A DNA stretch of 54,832 bases from Candidatus Paceibacter sp. (GTDB taxonomy: Bacteria; Patescibacteriota; Patescibacteriia; Magasanikbacterales; UBA922): positions 1 through 54,832 of the forward strand of contig DYFM01000010.1 of NCBI GenBank assembly GCA_020725175.1, given 5' to 3'. Shown here piece by piece: positions 18,417 to 26,339 of the stretch. The translations under genes were made by a program, and so were the position numbers. The notes under the pieces were generated by a model. It was given only the letters and a program-made list of their open reading frames with translations. It ran no database searches and was not told the origin of the DNA. Each line of letters opens with the position of its first letter. Position 1 is the first letter of the stretch.

Positions 18417-19846
18417 TTTTTATTTTTATCATCTTGCTCTTCTTATTTTTCCTTATTTCTTGGAAAAATCTCGTGTGGGGTCTTGCTGTTTTTTTTACAC
18501 TTCTCCCTACGTACCTTATTCGGTTTCACATTGGACCAATACCAACCACATTTTTGGAAATACTGTTTTGGATTCTATTTTTTGTTTGGATCACAAAGCA
18601 AACGAAACAGGGCTCCCTCATTTCAAATGTCAAATTACATTTCTCCAAGCACCCAACACTCTTCCTTGCGCTTTCTCTCTTTCTCGCTGGCGCAACAATG
18701 GCTATTTTTTTCTCATCCAATCTTCGTTCAGCTCTTGGTGAGTGGAAAGCATTTTACATTGAACCAGTATTACTTTTTTTTATTCTTATTCAAACGATCA
18801 AAACAAAACAGCAAGTCCATCTTATCCTTAAAGGAATCCTCTTCTCAGGTTTCATCACCGCACTTCTCGCAATCTACCAACACTTCACCGGCTGGCTCGT
18901 ACCGCACGCCTTCTGGGCAAATCGAAATACGTATCGTGTCACCGCTTGGTATGGATTTCCAAATGCGGTTGGATTATTCCTCGGACCATTGGTACCCTTG
19001 GCACTTTACTTACTGACTGAGCGCTGGAAAAAGATTCAAGAAACAAGTTACAAGAAACAAGCAAATCTCAATCATAAAAGTCCAAATCTCAATTGGCTGT
19101 GGAAATTAGAAATTGGAAATTGGAAATTGTTTGTTTCTTGTGTCTTGTATCTTGGAATATTATCTGCACTCATTCTAGCCATCATTTACGCAAAATCAAC
19201 CGGCACTCTGATCGGTATCGCAGCCGGAACTGGTATCCTTCTTCTCTTTTATAAAAAAACTCGTTGGCCGGCAGTACTACTTGGTCTCGCCGGGCTTGTT
19301 GTTTTATTTATTCTCCCGGCAAATAATCCAATAAAGGCAGAGCTTCTCGCCCAGGATCGCTCTGGGCAAATTCGTATCCAAATGTGGGGTGAAACAGTAG
19401 AATTATTATCTGACTATCCAATTACTGGTGCCGGATTGGCTTCGTATTCTGAAAAAATTGCCCCTTACCACACCCCGGTAAATGGTGAGCGAATTGAGAT
19501 CTTTCATCATCCGCACAATATCTTCATGACGATGTGGGTAAATGTAGGATTGTTGGGATTGGTCGGATTTATGTGGGTGCTGGTATTTTTTTATAGACTT
19601 GGAGTACATCTCTGGAAATTGAAAATTGGAAATTGTCAGCCCAAGGCTGATCCGCCTTGGGCGGAGAAATTAGGGATTTTCCTGATGAGTAGTATGACGG
19701 TAATTCTGGTGAGTGGACTGGTCGATTCGCCGTATATCAAAAATGATTTGGCGATGTTGTTTTGGTTGATAGTGGGATTGATGGTTGTGTCTTCTTCACA
19801 AACAGTACAACCATACAAGCTAAAGAAGTATACCATTTCAGAGTAA
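18413..19846 (+). CDS. O-antigen ligase (Wzy/WaaL-like) family protein
   Basis: 477 aa polytopic; YPITGAGLASYSE...HHPHNIFMTMWVNVGLLGLVGF; overlaps the flippase stop by 4 nt. Confidence 0.85.
   Translation: MIFIFIILLFLFFLISWKNLVWGLAVFFTLLPTYLIRFHIGPIPTTFLEILFWILFFVWITKQTKQGSLISNVKLHFSKHPTLFLALSLFLAGATMAIFFSSNLRSALGEWKAFYIEPVLLFFILIQTIKTKQQVHLILKGILFSGFITALLAIYQHFTGWLVPHAFWANRNTYRVTAWYGFPNAVGLFLGPLVPLALYLLTERWKKIQETSYKKQANLNHKSPNLNWLWKLEIGNWKLFVSCVLYLGILSALILAIIYAKSTGTLIGIAAGTGILLLFYKKTRWPAVLLGLAGLVVLFILPANNPIKAELLAQDRSGQIRIQMWGETVELLSDYPITGAGLASYSEKIAPYHTPVNGERIEIFHHPHNIFMTMWVNVGLLGLVGFMWVLVFFYRLGVHLWKLKIGNCQPKADPPWAEKLGIFLMSSMTVILVSGLVDSPYIKNDLAMLFWLIVGLMVVSSSQTVQPYKLKKYTISE
19033..19157. 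repeat. Hairpin repeat of the CAAGAAACAAG/GGAAATTGGAAATT family inside a CDS
   Basis: ATTCAAGAAACAAGTTACAAGAAACAAGCAAAT inverted against ATTGTTTGTTTCTTGTGTCTTGTATCTTGGA; related to 24851-24977 and 27978-28100. Confidence 0.75.
19612..19665. repeat. GGAAATTG words plus GC palindrome inside a CDS
   Basis: CTGGAAATTGAAAATTGGAAATTGTCAGCCCAAGGCTGATCCGCCTTGGGCGGAG; same palindrome as 7501-7531. Confidence 0.75.
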
Positions 19847-19902
19847 CACAAAAGCGTTCAATTTTTTTCAGTACACTTTTTTTCTTTGTAAAATGTTTAA
19901 GT

Positions 19903-20316
19903 ATGAAAGAAAGAAAAAAATCGGTTGGTTGTTTTTTAACCCACAATAACACTTTTCTTATAATGCATCGAACATCTCATTCCTACGGCGGAGCAAAGTG
20001 GGGACTGGTTGGTGGAAAAGTAGAAATAAATGAAGATCCCAGACAGTCAGTCATCCGCGAAATTTCTGAAGAGACAGGAATACATGTCCAAGAACACGAA
20101 CCGGTGTTTATTGCTGAAACGATTCTTGAATATCCTGATGTTAAATGGAAATTTTCCCTCTTTCGATTGCCATTTGTGGAAAGACCTACAATTATTCTTG
20201 ATACAAAAGAACACCAAGCGTTTCAGTGGGTGACCAAAGAGGAAGCCAATGCTCGAGAAGATCTTATGCCGGGACTGTATGTATTGTTGGAGAGGTTCGA
20301 GAATCAGGTCTTCTAA
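19903..20316 (+). CDS. NUDIX hydrolase
   Basis: Nudix box GGKVEINEDPRQSVIREISEETGI; start at MKERKKSVG within ORF 19762-20316. Confidence 0.9.
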   Translation: MKERKKSVGCFLTHNNTFLIMHRTSHSYGGAKWGLVGGKVEINEDPRQSVIREISEETGIHVQEHEPVFIAETILEYPDVKWKFSLFRLPFVERPTIILDTKEHQAFQWVTKEEANAREDLMPGLYVLLERFENQVF

Positions 20317-20347
20317 AAATACTTTTTTATCTACCAAATACTTTCAT

Positions 20348-20632
20348 ATGTCACAATGGAAAACCCCCTCCCTCAAAAAACTTGCCCAAACACTGACCGA
20401 CATAGATTCAGAAGATCTTATGATGCGATTTTTGCGTGATTTATGCACTCTCGAAGAACTTTCTGTGTTGTCTGTACGATGGAAGGCGGTCAAACTCTTA
20501 GAAAAAGGGATTTCTTATCGCGACATATCAAAGCAAACTGGTCTTTCGACAACCACTATTGGCCGCATTTCTCACTGGCTCCAACACGGCGAAAACGGAT
20601 ACAAAGATGCGCTAAGTCTTAAGAAAACATAA
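20348..20632 (+). CDS. TrpR/YerC/YecD family regulator
   Basis: ISYRDISKQTGLSTTTIGRISHWLQHGENGYKDAL; start at MSQWKTPSL. Confidence 0.85.
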   Translation: MSQWKTPSLKKLAQTLTDIDSEDLMMRFLRDLCTLEELSVLSVRWKAVKLLEKGISYRDISKQTGLSTTTIGRISHWLQHGENGYKDALSLKKT

Positions 20633-20756
20633 CATAGTAAACCACTTATCCCCAACCGCTTCTTGACAACAGCCAACAATTGTATTACTGTATTAATACA
20701 TTGATACACATTATGATACAAGCAACATTCTCACAAACCATGCACCACACCATACG

Positions 20757-20820
20757 TCTGAGATGATCAAGACTTCTTGATGATACTCAGATGTTTCAAT
20801 CGCTTTTAGGCGATTTTTTG
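20757..20820 (+). promoter_or_regulatory. Structured leader (hairpin plus terminator) before the LD-carboxypeptidase gene
   Basis: TCTGAGATGATCAAGA/TCTTGATGATACTCAGA, then AATCGC-TTTTAG-GCGATTTTTTG; TTGACA promoter-like sequence upstream near 20664. Confidence 0.6.
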
Positions 20821-20835
20821 TTTATTCATTTTTTT

Positions 20836-21804
20836 ATGAACTCTACTTTCCCCAGCAAACTCATGCTCAACGACGGCATTCGAATAATTGCCCCCTCTTT
20901 GAGCAAAACAACAGTCGATGAAATAACCCTGCAGCAGTCTCAATCCTTTTTCGAAGCCAATGGTTATTCGATAACGTTTGGCACATATACAGAAGAGTGC
21001 AATCTCTTTGATTCATCACCAATTCAGAGCCGACTCTCAGATATTGCCGACGCCCTGAATGATCCCGACACCAAGATGATCTTACCTGCAATCGGCGGAT
21101 ACAACTGCAACCAACTTTTACCATTTCTCGACTATGAAACAATTCAGCAGACAAAAAAAATCTGGTGTGGCATGTCAGATATTACGGTCCTTCTCAATGC
21201 TATCTATGCCAAAACTGGTCTTGTGACGTATCTGGGTCCCAATTTTAATCGGTTTGGTTTGGAAGCAGAACGAGAGTACACAGCGCAATCTTTTTTTGCT
21301 GCAGTCTCAGGAGAAACAACCACACCTCTATCAACCTCCTCCTATTACTTTGACCAAAACAACAGAGAAATAAATCCGGGACCAATCATCATCAATAGTG
21401 GTCATGCCAAAGGAACAATCATCGGAGGCAATCTGTGTTCGTTCAATCTGCTCCAAGGTACGGAGTATATGCCACCGCTCAAAAATAGCATCTTGTTTAT
21501 TGAAGATGATCCACTACTCGAAGATTTTGCGGTCGAATTCGAGCGCAATCTCTACTCGGTACTGCAACAGAAGGATGGCAGAAGTATTCGGGGTATTTGT
21601 ATTGGACGATTTGAAAAGGCGTGTAGCATGACAACAGAAAAGTTGAACGCTATATTTGATACTGATCCGCTGTTCAAATCAATTCCCATTATTGCCAACC
21701 TTGATTTTGGTCACACGCTTCCCATGGCAACCATACCAATTGGCGGAACAGCAGAAATCATTGCAACAGAAGAGCAAGCTCAAATATTTCTATTACAACA
21801 ATGA
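20836..21804 (+). CDS. LD-carboxypeptidase, peptidase S66 (MccF-like)
   Basis: IRIIAPS, ILPAIGGYNCNQLLPFLDY, KIWCGMSDITVLLNAIYAKTGLVTYLGPNF, GTIIGGNLCSF; start at MNSTFPSKL. Confidence 0.9.
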   Translation: MNSTFPSKLMLNDGIRIIAPSLSKTTVDEITLQQSQSFFEANGYSITFGTYTEECNLFDSSPIQSRLSDIADALNDPDTKMILPAIGGYNCNQLLPFLDYETIQQTKKIWCGMSDITVLLNAIYAKTGLVTYLGPNFNRFGLEAEREYTAQSFFAAVSGETTTPLSTSSYYFDQNNREINPGPIIINSGHAKGTIIGGNLCSFNLLQGTEYMPPLKNSILFIEDDPLLEDFAVEFERNLYSVLQQKDGRSIRGICIGRFEKACSMTTEKLNAIFDTDPLFKSIPIIANLDFGHTLPMATIPIGGTAEIIATEEQAQIFLLQQ

Positions 21805-21810
21805 ACCTAC

Positions 21811-21890
21811 GGAATAACTCACGACCCGCAGGGAGTGAGCTAGAAAGAACGTGCATTTCAACTCACTCCCTGCGGGTCGTGAGTTGTTCC
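21811..21890. repeat. 29-bp inverted repeat hairpin
   Basis: GGAATAACTCACGACCCGCAGGGAGTGAG / CTCACTCCCTGCGGGTCGTGAGTTGTTCC, one G-U. Confidence 0.95.
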
Positions 21891-21961
21891 ACATTTATTC
21901 TTCAATATGACGTGCATACACTTTTTGAATATTCTTTTTGAGTAGCGACAGCTAGTCAATT

Positions 21962-22876
21962 TTGACTGCCTTTCCCTCCTCAAAAAAACGAGGAGGAAGG
22001 AGCAAAATAGTGAGCGGACGGTACGGACGAGGTGGGCGACCTTTCGGGGTCGTCCACCTCAACCCTCTCCGACAGGAAGCTGTCCGGAGGGGGTTGATCA
22101 AGCCGGGAGAGCGGTCGGTCGATGCTCTCCCGGTTGAAGAATTCCGAACTCTAACAACAATTCTCAATGACCTGCCGCGACCGGGCAGGCCTTTGAGCGC
22201 CGAGGGTCAGCGGTTGGTCGCCGCCGCCCTGCTCGACAATACACCACTTTCGACACTGTCCATCGTTTGTGTCTCGTTGACGCAGAAAAAACGATGGACA
22301 GCCGAGGGTGGCCGTTTCTCGCTCACGCTCGGAGAGCAAGAAATGTACGACCGAGCCGAGCACGTCCGTGAGGCCTGTCGCCAGTTGGGCCTCGTGTTTC
22401 AATGGCGTCTGGTCCTCGCAGACGCCTGGTCGGTGAATCTCTTCCCGGAGGCCACCGACCTCGCCATCAACGACGCGTACTGCTCGTTGATGGCAACCGA
22501 GACCCAGCGGCGGGGCCTGCTCCCGCCCGTCCGCTGGACAACCCTGATGCGAGAGAAAAAAAATCTCTTCCTTCGTGGTCTCGAGCTCGCCAGAGCCGAG
22601 ATCACGAAGGAGATGGTGCGAGCCGAGGCGGAGCGGGGGGAAACCCGTTTCGACTCGCACCGGGACAAGGACCACGCCCTCGAGCTCGCTCGTCGCCACA
22701 TCGAGTGGCGAGCGGCCGAGGGCGTGGTCTTCACCGAGCTGTGGGGGCAGCAGCTCGGCCTCTCCACCGAGTCCCACCGCCTCCGCCGGTGGGACAACCT
22801 GGTCGTGCCGAGGGAGGTCTACCCTTGGCATGACTTCATGCCGAAATACCCACACTGGCCGGATAGCTGGCACTAG
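21962..22876 (+). CDS. Hypothetical protein in a GC-rich island
   Basis: 304 aa ORF, strikingly GC-rich compared with neighbours; terminator follows. Confidence 0.6.
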   Translation: MTAFPSSKKRGGRSKIVSGRYGRGGRPFGVVHLNPLRQEAVRRGLIKPGERSVDALPVEEFRTLTTILNDLPRPGRPLSAEGQRLVAAALLDNTPLSTLSIVCVSLTQKKRWTAEGGRFSLTLGEQEMYDRAEHVREACRQLGLVFQWRLVLADAWSVNLFPEATDLAINDAYCSLMATETQRRGLLPPVRWTTLMREKKNLFLRGLELARAEITKEMVRAEAERGETRFDSHRDKDHALELARRHIEWRAAEGVVFTELWGQQLGLSTESHRLRRWDNLVVPREVYPWHDFMPKYPHWPDSWH

Positions 22877-22959
22877 CCAGGCATCCGGCCAGCTGTGGAA
22901 AGCTGCGCGCACCGGCTTCATCCTGTGCGCACCAATCTTTTGTCTTGCAAGAAAAAAGT

Positions 22960-22999
22960 AAACAAAAAACCGAACTGCTTGTCAGCCGGTTTTTTGTTT
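22960..22999. terminator. Bidirectional terminator
   Basis: AAACAAAAAACCG / CGGTTTTTTGTTT perfect 13-nt arms. Confidence 0.9.
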
Positions 23000-23082
23000 A
23001 AAAGCATTTTCCCTAACAACCAACCCCTATCAAACATCACTACACCACTTGTTACTAATTACTTACTACCAGCTACTAAAAC

Positions 23083-24837
23083 CTATCCCTTCCTCTCTCG
23101 AATCTCAGAGAGCACCCGCTCCACAAAATTCTCCTTACTCATCTTCAACTGATCCTTCTCCCCGCGCACTCGAATCATCCAATCTTCCCCACTCATCTCT
23201 TTATCACCATACACTATAACGTACGGAATTTTTTGCCCGGCAGCTTTACGAACTTTATTACCAATGGTTTCCGAAGCATCGTCAACTGCAACACGAATGC
23301 CAAGCTCATCAAGTTCTCTAGCCAATTCGTTTGCCGCATCTACATGCTTGTCCGATACCGGAGCCAGTTGAATTTGAACCGGAGAAAGCCAAACCGGCCA
23401 GGCACCGGCATAGTGCTCAATCAAAAAGGCGGTGAATCGTTCATGAGTCGACAGTGGCGCCCGATGAATGACAAACACTTCATTATTTTCCGCCCCAGAA
23501 TCATCAACATAACTCAAACCAAAGCGCTCTTTCGCCGCAAAGTCTAGCTGTACCGTAGACATGGTTTCTTCTCGTCCAATAACTGACTTAAACTGAACAT
23601 CTACTTTTGGTCCGTAAAACGCCGCTTCGTCGTCAACTTCAACAAATTTCACGTTCATTTCTTCCAGCACTTCACGCAAAACCCCTTCTGCGTATTGCCA
23701 GTTTTCAGGTTGATTGATGTATTTCTCCAAATGGTCCGGGCTCCATTTGGATAACCGAAACCAATAGTTTTCGAGCTTAAACAACGAGAAGTAATGAATG
23801 ATAAGTTCCATTACCTTTTTAAACTCATCTTTGATTTGATCTTTGCGACAATAGATATGCGCGTCGTTCATTGCCAGTCCTCGCACTCGCAAGAGACCAG
23901 CCAATGTTCCGGACAACTCATTGCGATACACTGTACCGTATTCAGCCATCCGGAGTGGTAACTCACGATAGCTATGCTTCTTGTGTACGTAAATGCGGTG
24001 GTGATGCGGACAATTCATGGCTTTCAGATAATACGTGCCATCATCCATCACCATAGCCGGGTACATCCCATCTTTGTAATATGGTAAATGACCGGACGTC
24101 AAAAACAATTCTTCTTTCGCCATGTGTGGCGTTGTCACACGAACATATCCTTGCTTATGCTCCAATTCAAGTGCCAACCGTTCAATTTCACTTTTAATGA
24201 TATTTCCTTTTGGCAGCCACATGACTAACCCCTTTCCCACCATATCATCGATAAAAAACAATTCTTGTTCTTTTCCTATTTTTCTATGGTCACGGAGCTT
24301 TGCCTCTTCGAGCATCTGCAGATGTTGCTCCAACTCTTCTTGGGTAGGAAAACATGTTCCATAAATACGAGTGAGCATTTTATTTTTCTCACTTCCCCGC
24401 CAGTATGCTCCAGCCAAGGACAGTAGCTTGAAATGTTTCAACTCTTCTGACGGTTTATCAGTATGACCACCACGACACAAATCTGTAAATGAACCGGATG
24501 TATACAATGACAACGTCTGGCCTTCTTCAGCAAATTCATTGATCAACTCTTGCTTATATTCGTTGGAAGAAAAATATTCTAACGCGCCAGCTTTATCAAC
24601 TTCTTGTCGCGTAAAGCCTTGCCACGAAGAAACCAGTTCACGCATTTTTTCTTCGATACGAGGCAAATCATCTTCTGATACTTTTATCTCACCAAAATCA
24701 AAATCATAGTAAAATCCATTTTCAATTGCCGGCCCAATAGTCCGTTTTGCTTCCGGATATAACTCCATCACAGCCGCAGCAAGTAAATGCGCGCAGGAAT
24801 GGCGGAGATGTTCTAAAAACTGGTTATCTTCTGACAT
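23083..24837 (-). CDS. thrS: Threonyl-tRNA synthetase (no N-terminal TGS domain)
   Basis: 584 aa; HSCAHLLAAAVMELYP, CRGGHT, MNCPHHHRIYVHKKHSYRELPLRMAEYGTVYRNE. Confidence 0.98.
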   Translation of the reverse strand: MSEDNQFLEHLRHSCAHLLAAAVMELYPEAKRTIGPAIENGFYYDFDFGEIKVSEDDLPRIEEKMRELVSSWQGFTRQEVDKAGALEYFSSNEYKQELINEFAEEGQTLSLYTSGSFTDLCRGGHTDKPSEELKHFKLLSLAGAYWRGSEKNKMLTRIYGTCFPTQEELEQHLQMLEEAKLRDHRKIGKEQELFFIDDMVGKGLVMWLPKGNIIKSEIERLALELEHKQGYVRVTTPHMAKEELFLTSGHLPYYKDGMYPAMVMDDGTYYLKAMNCPHHHRIYVHKKHSYRELPLRMAEYGTVYRNELSGTLAGLLRVRGLAMNDAHIYCRKDQIKDEFKKVMELIIHYFSLFKLENYWFRLSKWSPDHLEKYINQPENWQYAEGVLREVLEEMNVKFVEVDDEAAFYGPKVDVQFKSVIGREETMSTVQLDFAAKERFGLSYVDDSGAENNEVFVIHRAPLSTHERFTAFLIEHYAGAWPVWLSPVQIQLAPVSDKHVDAANELARELDELGIRVAVDDASETIGNKVRKAAGQKIPYVIVYGDKEMSGEDWMIRVRGEKDQLKMSKENFVERVLSEIRERKG

Positions 24838-24850
24838 ATATAATTGTTAA

Positions 24851-24977
24851 AATCTTAAGATACAAGATACAATTTCCAAACAAATTATAAAAAACAATTT
24901 CTAAGTTCCAAAACGAATTGGAAATTATGTATTATTTAGTAGATTTTGCTTGGAAATTGTATCTTGCGATTTGGAAA
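24851..24977. repeat. AAGATACAAG/CCAAAC hairpin repeat
   Basis: AAGATACAAGATACAATTTCCAAAC ... TTGGAAATTGTATCTTG inverted arms. Confidence 0.8.
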
Positions 24978-24979
24978 TT

Positions 24980-25233
24980 AAAAAACCCCGACAACACACT
25001 GAATTTCTTCAATACATTCTCGGGGTCATTTTTGCTCGCATGTTCGTACAGTTCGTACGTTCTCACATAATGACGGTTCCACCCGTTATTTTACTTGTTT
25101 GAATTTGTACATCGTGTCTCGTTTGAGATATACAAGTGGTACCATACGGATTCTTTTGAAGAAAGCTCTCAGTCTTTGGCTTTCTCTCCCTTGGCAAAAG
25201 CGGGCCGCTGGGCTCGTTTGTATGTCACGATGT
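24980..25233 (-). ncRNA. T-box riboswitch upstream of thrS
   Basis: Minus strand: Stem I closing helix ACATCGTG/CACGATGT, candidate ACC specifier in GGTACCAC, T-box AACGGGTGGAACCGTC, antiterminator CGGG-[UGGAACC bulge]-GUCAUU...AAUGAC-CCCG, competing terminator CCCCGA...TCGGGGTTTTTT. Confidence 0.92.
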
Positions 25234-25239
25234 GTTTGT

Positions 25240-25268
25240 ATACTAACTGATTTGAGTACGGGTGTCAA
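25240..25268 (-). promoter_or_regulatory. Promoter of the T-box/thrS transcript
   Basis: Minus strand TTGACA, 17 nt, TAGTAT. Confidence 0.7.
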
Positions 25269-25409
25269 GAGCGACAAAGCTCTCTATTCCAAATTTTAAT
25301 TACTAAACAAACTTTCTTTAGCATCACTGTTCAGATAAGACATACACTGTCGAAATTCATACATATGTCAATAAACCCTTATTTCGTTATTTCTCTATTT
25401 CGTTATTTC

Positions 25410-26339
25410 CTATCGCTTATCCTTCCAAATCTGCGTGCAGTTTCCACTTCGGGTACTCTTATCAAAATACGATGGACACGAATTGTTTACATCGTTGTTT
25501 GGAAAACACAAGACTTCCCCCTCTTTATTGTATAGAGTACTAAAACTAGTATCACTACCTTGTTGATAGTAATACACAACCGTCTTACCAAATGTACACT
25601 GTTCAATAAACGATCGAGGATTGGTAGGACCACCTGAAAGCGTGATATCAATAAGCATGCTCAACCATTCTGCCTGAGCTGCCGGAGTATTGGGAATCTC
25701 TGATGAAGGAGGAAGTGGCTGTGGTGTAGGGGTAGGAGTATCTGTCTGACCACCAGAGGAAGATCCACCAGAAGAACCACTGGATCCGGAACCACTTTTT
25801 GAAGAAGATTTCGTTGACTGCTTTTTTGCTGGTAACACTGTTTGTGGCTCAGCTTGCGGCGACAGTGACGCAATTTCTTCCGGAGTACAATCACCTTCAT
25901 GTAGCACAGCTACTTGTTGTAATTCTGCAATACATCGGTTTACGTACGTTTTGTAATTCTCTCCACACACCGAGGGAGATGTTTCATCGCATGCACGAAT
26001 TTGCTGCAATTCTTCCGCGGCATCACTGTCATAAACTACTGCACCTGAAGAAATGGAACAAGAACCGTTTCCAAATAACAACAACGGACACGCTGTACCA
26101 TTGGCAAAAACACAATAAGAAACATTTATTCCGTTTTCTTCTTGTATCCCAACACTGTATCCTTTGACCAAACACTGTTCATACGCCTGTTCTTCTACCG
26201 TGACAACGGTGGGTTTTTTAATGACAGTTCCCGGTGTACTGGTAGAACCACCATTGTTATTTGAGTTTGTTCCACCCGAACAACCTGCTCCTATTAGCAA
26301 AATGGTTGCCGTGATGAAAAAAAAGGGACGGATTTTCAT
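25410..26339 (-). CDS. Lipoprotein with DUF333-like and Kazal-like Cys-rich segments
   Basis: Lipobox LIGAGC; EQCLVKGYSVGIQEENGINVSYCVFANGTACP; CDETSPSVCGENYKTYVNRCIAELQQVAVLHEGDC. Confidence 0.75.
   Translation of the reverse strand: MKIRPFFFITATILLIGAGCSGGTNSNNNGGSTSTPGTVIKKPTVVTVEEQAYEQCLVKGYSVGIQEENGINVSYCVFANGTACPLLLFGNGSCSISSGAVVYDSDAAEELQQIRACDETSPSVCGENYKTYVNRCIAELQQVAVLHEGDCTPEEIASLSPQAEPQTVLPAKKQSTKSSSKSGSGSSGSSGGSSSGGQTDTPTPTPQPLPPSSEIPNTPAAQAEWLSMLIDITLSGGPTNPRSFIEQCTFGKTVVYYYQQGSDTSFSTLYNKEGEVLCFPNNDVNNSCPSYFDKSTRSGNCTQIWKDKR

Noticed and set aside
20791-20835. Upstream start (MFQSLLGDFLFIHFF) for the LD-carboxypeptidase ORF
   Set aside because: It would translate the terminator hairpin; MNSTFPSKL at 20836 is more plausible.
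22151-22921. 256-aa antisense ORF opposite the GC-rich gene
   Set aside because: Typical shadow ORF of a GC-rich coding sequence; the plus-strand frame has a terminator downstream. Left open only as a check in the finding.
25086-25299. ORFs of 63 aa (minus) and 66 aa (plus) in the ORF track
   Set aside because: Both lie within the T-box leader; the RNA structure explains the sequence and the peptides resemble nothing recognisable.
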